Positions 7,818-15,663 of a stretch of 15,663 nt of DNA are shown here, one piece after another. Within the stretch, counting starts at the first letter, position 1. Every line of letters starts with the position of its first letter. The notes below the pieces were generated by a model. The model did not search any database. It was not told the DNA's origin and saw only the letters and a list, made by a program, of their open reading frames with translations. Made by a program: the position numbers and the translations under genes. This stretch comes from an uncultured Ruminococcus sp. (GTDB taxonomy: Bacteria > Bacillota > Clostridia > Oscillospirales > Acutalibacteraceae): NCBI GenBank assembly GCA_902772755.1, contig CACYCD010000283.1:1-15663 (forward strand), in the 5' to 3' direction.

Positions 7818-9221
7818 TTAACTCCATGTACCAACGTGGTACTTTCCATTGGTCTGTGTATCCGAAATATAGAATTTGATGGGTACATCAATGTTGCTTG
7901 ATGTTATGGGGATATCAATCGTCTGCGTGCCATTGTTGTCATTGAAAATTACATAGTTTGCCGAAGCGGGAATTGTAATCTCATACAGATCCTCACTGAA
8001 CTGGTTTTGACCGTTCTTTGTCATTGAAATACCCGGCCATTCTTTACCAAATGTGTCCTTTATTACGTCGCCTTCTTTTCTGAAATAGTAACAGTAAACA
8101 TTTGACCAGTTCTTGTTGTTTGTCAAAACGACCTTTCTTGTGCCGGTAACGCTCGAAGAGCTGCTCGATGAGCTGCTGCTTGACTCGGAGATGATCGATC
8201 CGCCGCCTGAGGAACTTGACGAGCTTGATGATGACGAGCTTGAACCGCCGCCGCCACCGCCGCCCGAGGAGCTTGACGAGCTTGATGATGACGAGCTGGA
8301 TGGTGACGAGCTTGAAGAAGAGCTTGATGACGATGGGCTTGCCGTTGATGAGCTTGAACCGCCGCCGGATACAGTGCTTGATGAGCTTGACGGGAGAAGC
8401 GGAGGAATGCTGATCGCCGAGCTTGAACTCGTGATAGGACCTGCCGCTATGACGTCAGCCTCGGGCATCTCAGACAGCTCTCTGTTAGTTGTGCGGATAC
8501 GCAGAACGTTTGTAGAGTTTTTGCCGGAGGGATTTGCACCTGTGCCGTCATTGTATTCGGGTGAACCCTTGGTGTATACGGTGAAGGTATCTCCCGTTGC
8601 ACCGCCCAACGAGGGTATTGCATAAGAATTGTCGGTATTGTTGAGCATTACACCGCTGGTAATGGTAAATTTATACTGTGTGTTGATAGTGTATTCAAAG
8701 AGATACTTGTAGTCGCCTGCCGCAGTGTTCAGCTCCAGCTTTTTCAACTCAAAGGTAACGCTGTTTATGCCGTCAACTCTGGTGATATTCACTGTGCTGT
8801 TACCGCCGATGGCATTTGCTACAAACTTTTTGAAGATAATTGTGTTGTCGTTTTCCGTGTCTGCACAGATGAAGTAGTCAACAAACAGCTTATCTGTGGA
8901 GGCTGTGCCGTCCTTAAAGCCTGCAACTGCGGAGGTGGGGTTGTATGCCTGTAATGCAGGCATAGCGGGGTACGCCTCCATATAAGTTGCCGTGTTGCCG
9001 TAGATGGAAAATTCATCATTGAGGATAGCACAGGTACGCTCCGCTTGGGAGATCCTCTGACCCTCTTTTGCGACACTCACCATTCCAAACATGGCAGATA
9101 CGCAGGAGGTAGAGATGAACGCAAGTATTGCAACGACCGCAATAAGCTCAATCAGTGTTGCACCTGACTTTTTTCCTCTTATCTTGCGAGGAGAATTTTT
9201 TATGTATTTTTTGATATTCAT
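7818..9221 (-). CDS. Pilin-like protein with Ser/Gly linker and C-terminal CBM26-like starch-binding domain
   Basis: 467 residues in three parts. (a) A prepilin leader and pilin helix: KKSG^ATLIELIAVVAILAF, cleavage after Gly20, Glu25 as the mature position-5 glutamate, then a pseudopilin-like globular region to ~262. (b) A low-complexity linker, ~264-358, almost only Ser with Gly and Pro blocks. (c) Residues ~361-467 look like a CBM26-type starch-binding module: NWSNVYCYY (Trp372, Tyr376), EWPGISM (Trp395) and VIFNDNNGTQTIDI (Phe426-Asn427), a pattern I know from the C-termini of clostridial amylases. No LPXTG or dockerin is seen. The protein should be processed by a prepilin peptidase, not encoded here, and join a pilus with the binding domain outward. 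ATG at 9221 follows GAGGAGGAAAG. Last gene of the pilus operon, 12 bp after the minor pilin. Pilin identity is confident; the CBM call is by motif memory and needs an HMM check; starch binding is inferred. Confidence 0.82.
   Translation of the reverse strand: MNIKKYIKNSPRKIRGKKSGATLIELIAVVAILAFISTSCVSAMFGMVSVAKEGQRISQAERTCAILNDEFSIYGNTATYMEAYPAMPALQAYNPTSAVAGFKDGTASTDKLFVDYFICADTENDNTIIFKKFVANAIGGNSTVNITRVDGINSVTFELKKLELNTAAGDYKYLFEYTINTQYKFTITSGVMLNNTDNSYAIPSLGGATGDTFTVYTKGSPEYNDGTGANPSGKNSTNVLRIRTTNRELSEMPEADVIAAGPITSSSSAISIPPLLPSSSSSTVSGGGSSSSTASPSSSSSSSSSSPSSSSSSSSSSSSGGGGGGGSSSSSSSSSSSSGGGSIISESSSSSSSSSSSVTGTRKVVLTNNKNWSNVYCYYFRKEGDVIKDTFGKEWPGISMTKNGQNQFSEDLYEITIPASANYVIFNDNNGTQTIDIPITSSNIDVPIKFYISDTQTNGKYHVGTWS
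8148..8432 (-). repeat. Ser-codon low-complexity repeat encoding the pilin linker
   Basis: About 285 bp built from AGC/TCG/TCA/TCC serine codons with Gly (GGC/GGT) blocks. Within it a 40-bp unit at 8201-8240 recurs at 8258-8297 with two mismatches, an in-frame 57-bp period (19 codons). Such DNA can expand or contract by recombination or slippage in whole codons, changing linker length without breaking the frame. Confidence 0.8.
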
Positions 9222-9233
9222 ACTTTCCTCCTC

Positions 9234-9827
9234 TTACGGCTCTTTGACATACTTGGTCACTGTGCCCTTGCAGGTTGTTACCTTACCTTCCTTTACAGTT
9301 GCACCCGTGATCTCATCTGCCGCACCGCCGTAGGTAACAAACACCTTTACCTCGTAGTCGATATACTTGCCGTGTGTACCCTTGGTCTTGATATAAAAGT
9401 AAACATCGTTGTGTGCCCATTCTCGGGAGTCAACCTCTGAGTCCCTTATCTGGTCAAAATTATCGGTAGGAGTAGTTCTGTTGCAGACACCTGCCACATT
9501 ATTCCAAACCTCGGTCTTCAATTCGTGCTTGGGATCGACTACTCCGTCTTTGGCAAACAGTTTATTTTTTGCCTGTTCTGTGGGATCTGTAGTACTGCCC
9601 GGCTCATTTGAAGGGGTGTTCTGAATAGCTGTCATCAGAACATCACAATACTCCTGAGCTCTGGCAGATGCCTTGTCATGCTCGCCGTTGAGCAGTATCG
9701 AGCGATAGCTTACAGCAAGACCTGTAGCCGTGCAGGATACCACTATCGCCATGATAACAATAGCACAAAGCAGCTCAACAAGCGACATACCTCTTTTACT
9801 TTTAAAAGAAATCGCTTTTTTATTCAT
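9234..9827 (-). CDS. Type IV minor pilin / pseudopilin
   Basis: 197 residues. A prepilin N-terminus is clear: basic leader MNKKAISFKSKRG, cleavage after Gly13, then MSLVELLCAIVIMAIVV with Glu18 as the mature position-5 glutamate. The remaining ~150 residues are a globular domain with no family I can name; Cys residues are few. Position and size resemble PilV/GspI-type minor pilins, but that assignment is by analogy. A TTG at 9830 is a possible start three bases upstream; I prefer the ATG at 9827 because GGAGGA lies 8 bases before it. The ATG overlaps the TGA of the upstream 865-residue gene by one base (TGATG), so translation is probably coupled. Likely to initiate pilus assembly or form part of a tip complex with its two neighbours. 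Confidence 0.85.
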   Translation of the reverse strand: MNKKAISFKSKRGMSLVELLCAIVIMAIVVSCTATGLAVSYRSILLNGEHDKASARAQEYCDVLMTAIQNTPSNEPGSTTDPTEQAKNKLFAKDGVVDPKHELKTEVWNNVAGVCNRTTPTDNFDQIRDSEVDSREWAHNDVYFYIKTKGTHGKYIDYEVKVFVTYGGAADEITGATVKEGKVTTCKGTVTKYVKEP

Positions 9828-12424
9828 CAATAGTATCCTCCGGAGAATTGTGTTTTTTGCTCAATTTTCAGTACAACCTTTTGGGGAACAACGCTGTCGC
9901 CTGTACCATCAAAACGATAAATATTGGTTGAGGTTGAAGTCCAAAGACTCTTGCTGAGGATATTTGTTGATCCACTATCACATGCAAAGAGGTAATATCC
10001 TTTTTTGATGGTGATTACGTCCTCAACACCTGTTATTTTCAGCTCGGTATCTTTGGCAAAGTAAACCAGATTTCCCTTTATCTGACCGCTTGTACCGATC
10101 AAATCGTATGTCTGACCGGAACCCTGACCGGAATGTGTATCAATATTAAAGTTGTTGCCCTGGAGCCTATTGGCATTTATCTCGATGTAATTTGCCTGGA
10201 ATGTTGCATTGTTGGTCTCAAGAACAGACATTGCGGAAAAGTCTGCAAGAATGGACTTAGCCTTGTAGGTATAACCGGAGGCAAGACTGCCTGATTTAGC
10301 TGTGAACTTGACTACCTTACTGCTCTTGTCAGCCGGTTTGCCTGTTTTGATCTTGTATGAGCTATCCACCCAGCCGTCACTTGCTGTACTCTGCTCTTCT
10401 GCCTGACCGCCGGCTTCTTTAAAGAATTTCTCTCCTTCTGCGGAAAGCAGGTTGATTCCGTTTGTCACATAAGCCGCTGTGTCGCCGGAGCCGTCGATCG
10501 TGTACTCGCCGTTTTGCACCTCATAGTGCTTGTCTGGAGTGCCGTCATTATTGCTGTCATACCAGACAATAAATTTATTCTTTACATTGATAGTAAAGCC
10601 GGACTCTCCCCAGTATGGTTTCAGCCACCACTCTGCATTCTTATAACCCTTTACAACATTGCTGCTTGTGTGGACATCGCTCAGGGACGTTGAATCATTC
10701 TTATTTATTGAGGTCATCATCGTTCCCGAACCGCCGGCTCTGTTGCGTTTTCCTACTCTTTCTTCCGTTGACGGTCCAATGGAAAGTACAATGTTGCTGC
10801 TGTGCATATTGAGCTTTATATCATTATTGATTGGCATATCCTTTACACTGTACCAAAGGAAGTTAAGACCGCCTGTTGATGCACTCTTGCTGCCACAGTA
10901 CCAGTGATACTGCCCTGCAACCTCGGGCATCCAGTTGGGAGCACAGTAGATATCATAATCCTTCCAGCCCTGATAAGCAGTGCTTGCCGTTACATTGCCG
11001 AATACCTTGTTGCTTGTTGACTCACACTTTCCGTCTGCTTTGAGGAAGCACACCGGAGCAATTCCCGATATAACACGGGTTTTGTCCGTTTGGTTCTCAT
11101 AGCCTGCATGGGCATTCAGCTTGAGAACTTCTTGCACCTCATTTTTATTCATATTATATTCAGCGGCAGTGGCATCTTCGTTGGAAACCTTTGTCGGCTG
11201 ATAAGAGCTTGAGTATTCAAAAATATTCTTTCCGTTAGGAATGAGGTACATGCCTGGGTTTAATCTGAAGCCGTTTATACAGTGGCAGTTTTCATCATAG
11301 GTCTTGAAGGCTACACCATAAGTATTTGTTATGTAAAGGCAGGCATAGCCCTTGTTCTTTGTGCCTGCATAAGACATCTTCAGTCCGTAGGGCTTACTTT
11401 GAGTCGGCTTTCTGCAGTACATATCGTGGTTTATTACCATATATGAGCAGTTAAACTGTGCAGCATAGGCATTGTTGTTGGTATAGAATGATGCCCATTG
11501 CAACTGGTTTGCATAGTCCGAATTTTTCTCCGACATCATGCCAAGGAAATAAATGCCTGTATCAAATGCGGTAAAATTACTCCTGTTTTGATCGGTATCA
11601 TTCTTTACACAATAGTTGAAAACTATCGGCATCTGGGAATTTATCAAAACATTGCCGTTATCCGTATAATTCTCGTCAGCCTGTTTGTTGAGTATCATTA
11701 TAGGCACGCTGGAATTACCGTCGTTATTCAGATTGTACTGACCGCCCAAAGACCATACCGATGCTTGATTATTCTTGTAGGAATAGAGCAGTGAATAGTT
11801 GGTCTGCATTCCAACGGCGAGGAAGTTTGTACCCTTTGACGGAGGAACAGCGTCCTTGGGAGGGTTGACCGTAAACTTAAGGCTTGAACCTGCTGTTTCC
11901 TCTATCTTAGCTTCTTCAACAGATTTAAAAGACTTTGACAGCTTTCTCTCTCTGCTCTCACCGTTTGTGCCTGCATACTTGCTCTCGCTGCCGGCAGCAG
12001 TGATACGGCAGTTACCGCTTCCGTCATTTGAAACGGTAACGTAGGTGTTTCCGATTATCTCGTAAACGTCCTTATTGCTTTCGATCCAGTGTTTCGCATC
12101 ATCTACGGAAGCAAACTGCTTTACTTTCATATCGCCCGTGAGGTCATAGTACATAACATAATGTACCTTGCCTGCCGATGCAGGTGCTTTGATAATGTTT
12201 TCTTCAAGAAGATCCTCAGCGGTTTCAATTGAACCCTTGGTAGAGATATATGCCTGTCTGGTGTTCAGCTCAGAGCCGGTGTCATTCTGCTGGAGCAGAG
12301 CAATTGAGATAAATGTTGCGGTCGTCAAACAAAGTACTATGCACAGAGCTATTGCCAATACAAGAGAAATTCCTTTTTTGCTATTAATGTTCTTTAGGTT
12401 GTTCTTTATTCTTGTTATATTCAT
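9827..12424 (-). CDS. Large PilX/GspK-like pilus protein, candidate tip subunit
   Basis: 865 residues. The N-terminus has a basic stretch ending KKG at 16-18 and then ISLVLAIALCIVLCLTTAT, a pilin-like hydrophobic helix. The mature position 5 is Leu23, not Glu. Loss of Glu5 is the known hallmark of GspK-type tip pseudopilins and is seen in some PilX proteins. The rest is a very large extracellular region, rich in Tyr, Trp and Asn, with eleven cysteines after the helix (e.g. 272, 326, 337, 362, 380, 382, 459, 467, 494, 510), enough for several disulfides. DSNNDGTPD at 623-631 resembles a single calcium-binding loop. I recognise no enzyme or named binding domain. ATG at 12424 follows AGAGGTG. 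It sits 18 bp after pilC and overlaps the minor pilin gene, consistent with a tip adhesin scaffold. Pilin-like nature is well supported; the tip role is inferred. Confidence 0.75.
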   Translation of the reverse strand: MNITRIKNNLKNINSKKGISLVLAIALCIVLCLTTATFISIALLQQNDTGSELNTRQAYISTKGSIETAEDLLEENIIKAPASAGKVHYVMYYDLTGDMKVKQFASVDDAKHWIESNKDVYEIIGNTYVTVSNDGSGNCRITAAGSESKYAGTNGESRERKLSKSFKSVEEAKIEETAGSSLKFTVNPPKDAVPPSKGTNFLAVGMQTNYSLLYSYKNNQASVWSLGGQYNLNNDGNSSVPIMILNKQADENYTDNGNVLINSQMPIVFNYCVKNDTDQNRSNFTAFDTGIYFLGMMSEKNSDYANQLQWASFYTNNNAYAAQFNCSYMVINHDMYCRKPTQSKPYGLKMSYAGTKNKGYACLYITNTYGVAFKTYDENCHCINGFRLNPGMYLIPNGKNIFEYSSSYQPTKVSNEDATAAEYNMNKNEVQEVLKLNAHAGYENQTDKTRVISGIAPVCFLKADGKCESTSNKVFGNVTASTAYQGWKDYDIYCAPNWMPEVAGQYHWYCGSKSASTGGLNFLWYSVKDMPINNDIKLNMHSSNIVLSIGPSTEERVGKRNRAGGSGTMMTSINKNDSTSLSDVHTSSNVVKGYKNAEWWLKPYWGESGFTINVKNKFIVWYDSNNDGTPDKHYEVQNGEYTIDGSGDTAAYVTNGINLLSAEGEKFFKEAGGQAEEQSTASDGWVDSSYKIKTGKPADKSSKVVKFTAKSGSLASGYTYKAKSILADFSAMSVLETNNATFQANYIEINANRLQGNNFNIDTHSGQGSGQTYDLIGTSGQIKGNLVYFAKDTELKITGVEDVITIKKGYYLFACDSGSTNILSKSLWTSTSTNIYRFDGTGDSVVPQKVVLKIEQKTQFSGGYY

Positions 12425-12442
12425 AATAATTCACCTCTTTGG

Positions 12443-13699
12443 TTAAGCACCGATTACATCGTACATACCGAACATAGCCTGAACGATAGAAATTACAACG
12501 AAACCGACAACACCTGCTATGATGACCGTCATAAGCGGTGTCATAGCGTCTGTCATACGCTGTGTGGCATCGTTTGCCTGTTCTTCGTACATATCTGCCA
12601 TTTTCATAAGGGAATCACCGAGCATACCGGACTCTTCACCGACACGTACCATTGATACGAACATCGTGTCAAAAGCCTTGGGATAACGTGACATGGCGAC
12701 ATTGATAGGTGTACCGATCTTTACGTCCTCAATGATCTGATCAAGACAGTCGGCAACGTAGTAGTTTGATACAACGTCACGTGAAAGCTCCAGAGAATTG
12801 AGGATATTTACGCCTGACTCTGTAAGTGTTGCAAGCATATTTGCAAAACGTGTGATCTGGTTAAGTCTTAAAACCTCACCGATGATCGGGATCTGCATCT
12901 GTGCTGTTGCCCACCACATTTTGAATGGCTCATACTTAGTATTGAGCAGCTTCAGAATAACGCCCAAAACAATAACTATGATCAGCAGAACCCAGCCGTA
13001 ACCTACAAGGAAGTCTGAAATACCCATAGTGATCTTTGTCATTGCAGGAAGATCCGAGCCGAAGCTTGTGAACAGATCCTTAAACGACGGAAGCACGACC
13101 ACACTCATTACAATGATAAGAGCGACTGTAAGTACAAGCAGGAAGATAGGATAGATCATAGCACCGACCAGCTTGCCCCTGAGTGCCATACTCTTTTTGA
13201 GAAGTGCCACGCACTTTTCAAATGCTGTATCAAGACGACCGTTTGCTTCACCGGTCTGAATGATGTTTACATAAACCTCGGGAAAGGTCTTGAAGGAAGC
13301 CAGCGACTGCGACAGGGTGATACCGTTGTAAAGATTGGAGGTGATCTCCTGCAGTATCTTCATCATATTTTTGTCTTTTTCAGAGTCGCAGAGAACCTCC
13401 ATAGCGATAGAAAGCGAAATACCCGAACGGATCATCAATGCCATCTGGTGCATAAACGCAAGCAGCTTTTTGTTGCTGATCTTTATGTCATGCACGTCCT
13501 TGTTGCCGCCGAGATCCCTTTTGTAAAAGGGTATATCCTCCTCTGCCTGCTGGGCTGCGGTGAGCTTTACCTCGGTAACGCTTAAAGCCTTCATACCTCT
13601 TGCTTCAAGATTCTGAATGACCTCTTCCTTGGAATTGGCGTTCATCTCGTTTTTGTATTTACGACCCTTGTTATTGACCGCAACGTATGTAAATTTCAA
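12443..13699 (-). CDS. pilC: Type IV pilus inner-membrane platform protein PilC
   Basis: 418 residues, normal length. The platform protein in the cytoplasmic membrane couples the PilB and PilT motors to pilin movement. Two GspF-type repeats are visible: the first around 76-200 with MALMIRSGISLSIAMEVL and the family motif QTGEANGRLDTAF (148-160); the second around 280-405 with ANMLATLTESGVNILNSLEL and VRVGEESGMLGDSL (351-364). Three membrane segments are seen at about 178-203, 229-250 and 386-410. The start is a TTG at 13699: it follows AGGAGG with 9 bases of spacing, no nearby in-frame ATG fits, and the frame gives the expected MKFTYVA family N-terminus. It begins 6 bp after the pilT stop, and the pilT TAA lies just after the GGAGG, so the pair is tightly coupled. 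Confidence 0.95.
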   Translation of the reverse strand: MKFTYVAVNNKGRKYKNEMNANSKEEVIQNLEARGMKALSVTEVKLTAAQQAEEDIPFYKRDLGGNKDVHDIKISNKKLLAFMHQMALMIRSGISLSIAMEVLCDSEKDKNMMKILQEITSNLYNGITLSQSLASFKTFPEVYVNIIQTGEANGRLDTAFEKCVALLKKSMALRGKLVGAMIYPIFLLVLTVALIIVMSVVVLPSFKDLFTSFGSDLPAMTKITMGISDFLVGYGWVLLIIVIVLGVILKLLNTKYEPFKMWWATAQMQIPIIGEVLRLNQITRFANMLATLTESGVNILNSLELSRDVVSNYYVADCLDQIIEDVKIGTPINVAMSRYPKAFDTMFVSMVRVGEESGMLGDSLMKMADMYEEQANDATQRMTDAMTPLMTVIIAGVVGFVVISIVQAMFGMYDVIGA

Positions 13700-13705
13700 A
13701 GTCTG

Positions 13706-14896
13706 TTACCTCCTGTTCTTCATATATGCAGCGGGACCACCACCCGTTGTCTGCTGAAAAGCAGGACGCTGAGGTGCAGAACCGCCCGGCTTGTAGCCGG
13801 CAGGACCACTGCCTGTGCCGGGCATATTGCCGTTTCCGCCGCCACCCGTGAGGGCTGCGTTTTCAGCAACATCAAAGCTGTATTTTTCCATTGTTTCCTT
13901 ACTGATAAAGCCCTGCTTGTAGAGATTTTCTATACTGAGCTTTCTGGTTATCATACCCTGACCCTGGTTAAGGTCGATCATCTGCTCGATCTGCGGAATC
14001 TTGTCTTCACGGATAAGGTTGGCTATAGCGGTGTTTACAAACATAATTTCAAACGCACCGATACGTCCGGGCTTATCACAGCGGGGCAGAAGTCTTTGGG
14101 AAACAACTGCTTTGAGCGTTGTTGACAGCTGGCTGAGTGCCTGCTTGTGTCTTTCAACAGGGTACATATCTATAAGACGGTCAATAGTTTTTGCGGCACT
14201 CTCTGTATGCAGTGTGGAGAAAACAAGGTGACCTGTTTCAGCTGCACGGAGAGCGATGGACATGGACTCAAGATCACGGATCTCACCCATGAGGATGATA
14301 TCGGGGTCTTCACGAAGTGCGGATTTAAGAGCTGCGGAGTAGGTCTCACTGTCTGAGCCGACCTCTCTCTGGTTGATGATACACTTTGCAGGGTCGTGCA
14401 TATACTCAACAGGGTCTTCTATCGTGATGATGTGCAGGCTGTCCCTGTGGTTTATTTCATTTATAAGACCTGCAAGCGTTGTGGATTTACCCGAACCGGT
14501 AGGACCTGTAACAAGCACAAGACCCTCCTGGAGGTTGAGTATCTTTGATATCGACTGTGGCAAATTGAGCTGTGAGAGCTTCGGCGGGTGCATTTTGATG
14601 ATACGCATTACAAGAGCGGCACCGTGACGCTGCTTGAACGCATTAACTCTGAATCGGGCTACATCAAGGAACTGATAAGCTGCGTCCTTGTCGCCCGTGT
14701 TGGTAAAATCAAGGTAGTCGGCAGGCTCAAGAACTTCATCAATATAGCCAAGCACATCCTCCTCTGTAAGGACGGGACAACCCGGATAGTTGACGATCCT
14801 ACCGTTTTTTCTGTATGACGGATAGTTATAGGCAGCCAGATGTATATCGGACGCACCCTCGTCCACAGCCATCTGAACCATATCTTCAAATTGCAT
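13706..14896 (-). CDS. pilT: Type IV pilus retraction ATPase PilT
   Basis: 396 residues. A hexameric AAA-like ATPase at the inside of the membrane that powers pilus retraction. Motifs are all present: Walker A GPTGSGKST at 131-139, Asp box ITIEDPVEY (156-164), Walker B DIILMGEIRD with Glu205, and His box HLVFSTLH with His223 and His230. The short N-terminal PAS-like region, and no long GspE N-domain or tetracysteine motif, separate it from PilB. The C-terminal ~49 residues (348-396) are an unusual Gly/Pro/Gln-rich tail beyond the conserved core. ATG at 14896 follows AAAGGAGAG. It lies 14 bp after pilB. Its presence implies that this pilus can retract, useful for pulling cells onto a surface or twitching. 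Confidence 0.94.
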   Translation of the reverse strand: MQFEDMVQMAVDEGASDIHLAAYNYPSYRKNGRIVNYPGCPVLTEEDVLGYIDEVLEPADYLDFTNTGDKDAAYQFLDVARFRVNAFKQRHGAALVMRIIKMHPPKLSQLNLPQSISKILNLQEGLVLVTGPTGSGKSTTLAGLINEINHRDSLHIITIEDPVEYMHDPAKCIINQREVGSDSETYSAALKSALREDPDIILMGEIRDLESMSIALRAAETGHLVFSTLHTESAAKTIDRLIDMYPVERHKQALSQLSTTLKAVVSQRLLPRCDKPGRIGAFEIMFVNTAIANLIREDKIPQIEQMIDLNQGQGMITRKLSIENLYKQGFISKETMEKYSFDVAENAALTGGGGNGNMPGTGSGPAGYKPGGSAPQRPAFQQTTGGGPAAYMKNRR

Positions 14897-14910
14897 AGTT
14901 GTTCTCTCCT

Positions 14911-15663
14911 TTATTCATCCTGATAGATTTCGCATACGGTATCATAATATGTTTCAAATGAAATAATACCGTCAAAAAGCAGTTTTTTGAGGTTGTCAGC
15001 CTGGTTGATCATACCCTCTGACTTGGCGATCTTCTCGATCTCGTCCGTGTCTGCACCTTTGTTTACGGCACTCTTTATCGCACGTGTTACGGGCATTACC
15101 TCATGTATAGCGATACGTCCCTTGTAGCCTATGTTATTGCAGGCGGCACACTGACCGGGTTTGTACAGCAGGAGCTTTTCGGTTATCGGGAGGTCAAGCA
15201 TCCTCAGCTCTTCCTCGTTTGCATAATAAGCCTGCTTGCATTCAGGGCAAAGACGGCGGACAAGCTTCTGTGCTATAACTCCCAGCATTGAGGAAGATAC
15301 CATATACGGCTCAATACCCATATCGACAAGACGGGCAACCGAGCTGGCTGCGTTATAGGTATGTATTGTTGAAAGCACCAAGTGACCTGTGATAGCGGCA
15401 CGGGTGGCGATATCGGCGGTTTCCTGGTCACGAATCTCACCTATCATTATAATATCAGGGTCCTGACGGAGAATAGCTCTCAGCGAGCTTGCAAAGGTAA
15501 GACCTGCTTTTTCATTGATATTTACCTGTGTTATTCCGGGGATAGCCATTTCGACAGGGTTTTCAACTGTGATGATGTTTACATCTTCTGTATTCAGCTC
15601 CGACAAAGCGGCGTAAAGTGTGGTTGATTTACCTGAACCCGTAGCACCGCAGAGGAGGATAAC
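14911..15663 (-). CDS. pilB: Type IV pilus extension ATPase PilB, 5' end cut off by window edge
   Basis: The C-terminal 250 residues are visible and the frame is open to the window edge, so the N-terminus is missing. The fragment begins with [20 protein letters not shown], so Walker A is complete at the very edge. The Asp box is ITVENPVEM, with Asn in place of the usual Asp. Walker B is [10 protein letters not shown] at fragment residues 70-79, then a His box [11 protein letters not shown] tetracysteine zinc motif (CPEC at 139-142 and CAAC at 172-175) is typical of PilB/GspE and absent from PilT. The internal TTG at 15604-15606 codes for Leu in AALSEL and is not a start. It powers pilus polymerisation from the cytoplasmic side through PilC. 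First visible gene of the operon; its promoter is outside the window. Confidence 0.94.
   Translation of the reverse strand, partial: VILLCGATGSGKSTTLYAALSELNTEDVNIITVENPVEMAIPGITQVNINEKAGLTFASSLRAILRQDPDIIMIGEIRDQETADIATRAAITGHLVLSTIHTYNAASSVARLVDMGIEPYMVSSSMLGVIAQKLVRRLCPECKQAYYANEEELRMLDLPITEKLLLYKPGQCAACNNIGYKGRIAIHEVMPVTRAIKSAVNKGADTDEIEKIAKSEGMINQADNLKKLLFDGIISFETYYDTVCEIYQDE

Noticed and set aside
8113-8625. A plus-strand 170-codon ORF giving an acidic LDEL/Pro-rich protein
   Set aside because: It is the complement of the serine-codon linker in the pilin gene; no ribosome binding site, and its composition is fully explained by the repeat on the other strand.
10534-10560. DSNNDGTPD in the 865-residue protein as a dockerin
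   Set aside because: Dockerins have two such loops, each with a following helix; here there is a single loop in a WYDxNxDGxPD context common in other extracellular proteins.
14911-15606. A complete 231-residue gene starting at TTG 15606
   Set aside because: The frame is open to the window edge and encodes Walker A upstream of this codon; the TTG is an internal leucine of PilB.
1-15663. CRISPR arrays, tRNA or rRNA genes, insertion sequences, att sites
   Set aside because: None seen: no regularly spaced direct repeats other than the serine linker, no cloverleaf or rRNA-like segments noticed, and no transposase or integrase reading frame.

Overview
The window looks like a piece of a Gram-positive, moderately low-GC Clostridia chromosome, most likely a Ruminococcus/Oscillospiraceae-type gut anaerobe. 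This is inferred from strong GGAGG-type ribosome binding sites, a two-gene aconitase/isocitrate dehydrogenase operon without citrate synthase alongside, a TypA gene followed by a zinc-ribbon exonuclease, a Clostridia-style type IV pilus operon, and a starch-binding domain of the type common in starch-degrading gut Clostridia. Genus and species cannot be settled from the sequence alone.

Layout from left to right. (1) Positions 1-1137, minus strand: secreted GH25 lysozyme with a C-terminal bacterial Ig-like domain, cut by the window edge. (2) 1138-1615: intergenic region with a consensus minus-strand promoter, a strong hairpin and a long leader for the GH25 gene. (3) 1616-4774, minus: acn-icd operon (Aquifex-type aconitase and NADP-type isocitrate dehydrogenase), which makes 2-oxoglutarate from citrate, probably for glutamate synthesis. 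(4) 4775-5023: divergent control region with a good sigma-A-type promoter for each side. (5) 5024-7713, plus: typA (ribosome-associated GTPase) overlapping by one base with a DEDDh exonuclease that carries a zinc ribbon. (6) 7690-7731: bidirectional terminator between convergent units. (7) 7818-15663, minus: type IV pilus operon, transcribed right to left as pilB (5' end outside the window), pilT, pilC, a large 865-residue PilX/GspK-like protein, a small minor pilin, and a 467-residue pilin-like protein.

The standout is that last protein. It has a prepilin-type N-terminus, a pseudopilin-like globular region, a roughly 95-residue Ser/Gly linker, and a C-terminal domain with the hallmarks of a CBM26-like starch-binding module. 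With the GspK-like protein lacking Glu5 and the minor pilin, it suggests a tip complex on a retractable pilus that could hold starch granules. Binding and surface display are inferences; the domain order is read directly from the sequence.
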